64,000 nucleotides of DNA from Paenibacillus sp. FSL H7-0331 (lineage in GTDB: Bacteria > Bacillota > Bacilli > Paenibacillales > NBRC-103111). The stretch spans positions 248,001-312,000 of the forward strand of contig NZ_MRTH01000001.1 in NCBI RefSeq assembly GCF_001956045.1, read 5' to 3'. A model generated the notes under the pieces. It saw only the letters and a list, made by a program, of their open reading frames with translations, had not been told where the DNA came from and ran no database searches. A program made the position numbers and the translations under genes. This document shows, in pieces, positions 63,892 through 64,000 of this stretch (positions are counted from its first letter, which is position 1; every line of letters begins with the position of its first letter).

Positions 63892-64000
63892 CTACAAACT
63901 TCCTTTCTTGACATCTGCCAGATCCAGCATTTCCTGAGCATGCTGTAAGGTCGTGCCGGTGACCTCTACCCCTCCGAGCATGCGTGCTAACTCGTGAGTA
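63892..64000 (-). CDS. recN: DNA repair protein RecN, C-terminal end
   Basis: The last 35 residues of a frame open to the window edge read THELARMLGGVEVTGTTLQH and end in DVKKGSL. This is typical for the RecN C-terminus, and recN lies upstream of spoIVB in Bacillus. The rest is beyond the window. Confidence 0.85.
   Translation of the reverse strand, partial: THELARMLGGVEVTGTTLQHAQEMLDLADVKKGSL

Overview
This 64 kb window is chromosomal DNA from a spore-forming Bacillota, most likely Paenibacillus or a close relative. It carries spo0A, spoIVB, sigF-spoIIAB-spoIIAA, spoVA genes, dacF, spoIIM and ytfJ. Its gene order broadly follows the recN-to-scpA arm of the Bacillus subtilis chromosome: recN, spoIVB, spo0A, bkd genes, nudF, endoQ, spoIIM, fur, yqzK, xerD, deoB, punA, dacF, the spoIIA operon, spoVA, lysA, ppiB, rib operon, scpA, scpB. 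Small families such as DUF2627, DUF4227, MciZ-like, Prli42-like and DUF3866 fit this assignment. No rRNA, tRNA, CRISPR array, prophage or transposase gene was seen. Most genes are on the minus strand.

Region by region: 1-7.2 kb holds the start of an HD-GYP gene (cut by the window edge), ytfJ, ytfI, scpB, scpA and the ribDE-BA-H operon behind an FMN riboswitch. From 7.2 to 20.7 kb lies an accessory island inserted between the rib leader and ppiB. It contains a sugar isomerase/dehydrogenase pair on the plus strand. Convergent to it are a YesM/YesN-type two-component system, pxpB-pxpC-pxpA (5-oxoprolinase type), accB-accC paralogues, two sugar ABC permeases and a solute-binding lipoprotein. From 20.8 to 30.9 kb come a small unknown gene, ppiB, lysA, a shortened spoVA cluster (AA, AB, AF), a DUF378 gene, dacF-spoIIAA-spoIIAB-sigF and pdp. 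From 31 to 40.9 kb come a chemoreceptor, a CuA-type cupredoxin, a YvyF-like protein, an Fsr-like transporter, two purine nucleoside phosphorylases, deoB, an IRG-like GTPase, xerD and yqzK.

From 41 to 49.4 kb are a fold-back repeat, ald, a signal peptidase, fur, spoIIM, endoQ, nudF, an MciZ-like gene, a DUF3866 gene, a PepT-like peptidase and a 31-residue Prli42-like gene. From 49.4 to 54.5 kb is a branched-chain 2-oxoacid dehydrogenase operon with a structured repeat inside it. From 54.7 to 57.8 kb are DUF2627 and an MraY-like/GT2/SteA trio. From 58 to 61.4 kb is a lower-GC stretch of small unknowns, DUF421 and a stand-alone ATP-dependent DNA ligase. The window closes with spo0A, spoIVB and the 3' end of recN.

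The best candidate for an undescribed system is the 7.2-20.7 kb island. A 42-bp element, perfectly identical in both copies, lies just upstream of the isomerase/dehydrogenase operon and of the solute-binding protein gene, in the same orientation relative to each gene. It is followed in both cases by a good -10 and no recognisable -35, so both promoters look activator-dependent. Together with the five-gene pxp/acc block this suggests a coordinated pathway that imports a sugar-like compound, oxidises it, and opens a lactam or amide with help from a biotin-dependent carboxylase. The substrate is unknown. Other leads are a second purine nucleoside phosphorylase with an altered base pocket, hairpin repeats with a compensatory change inside the bkd operon, an orphan CuA protein and an IRG-like GTPase.
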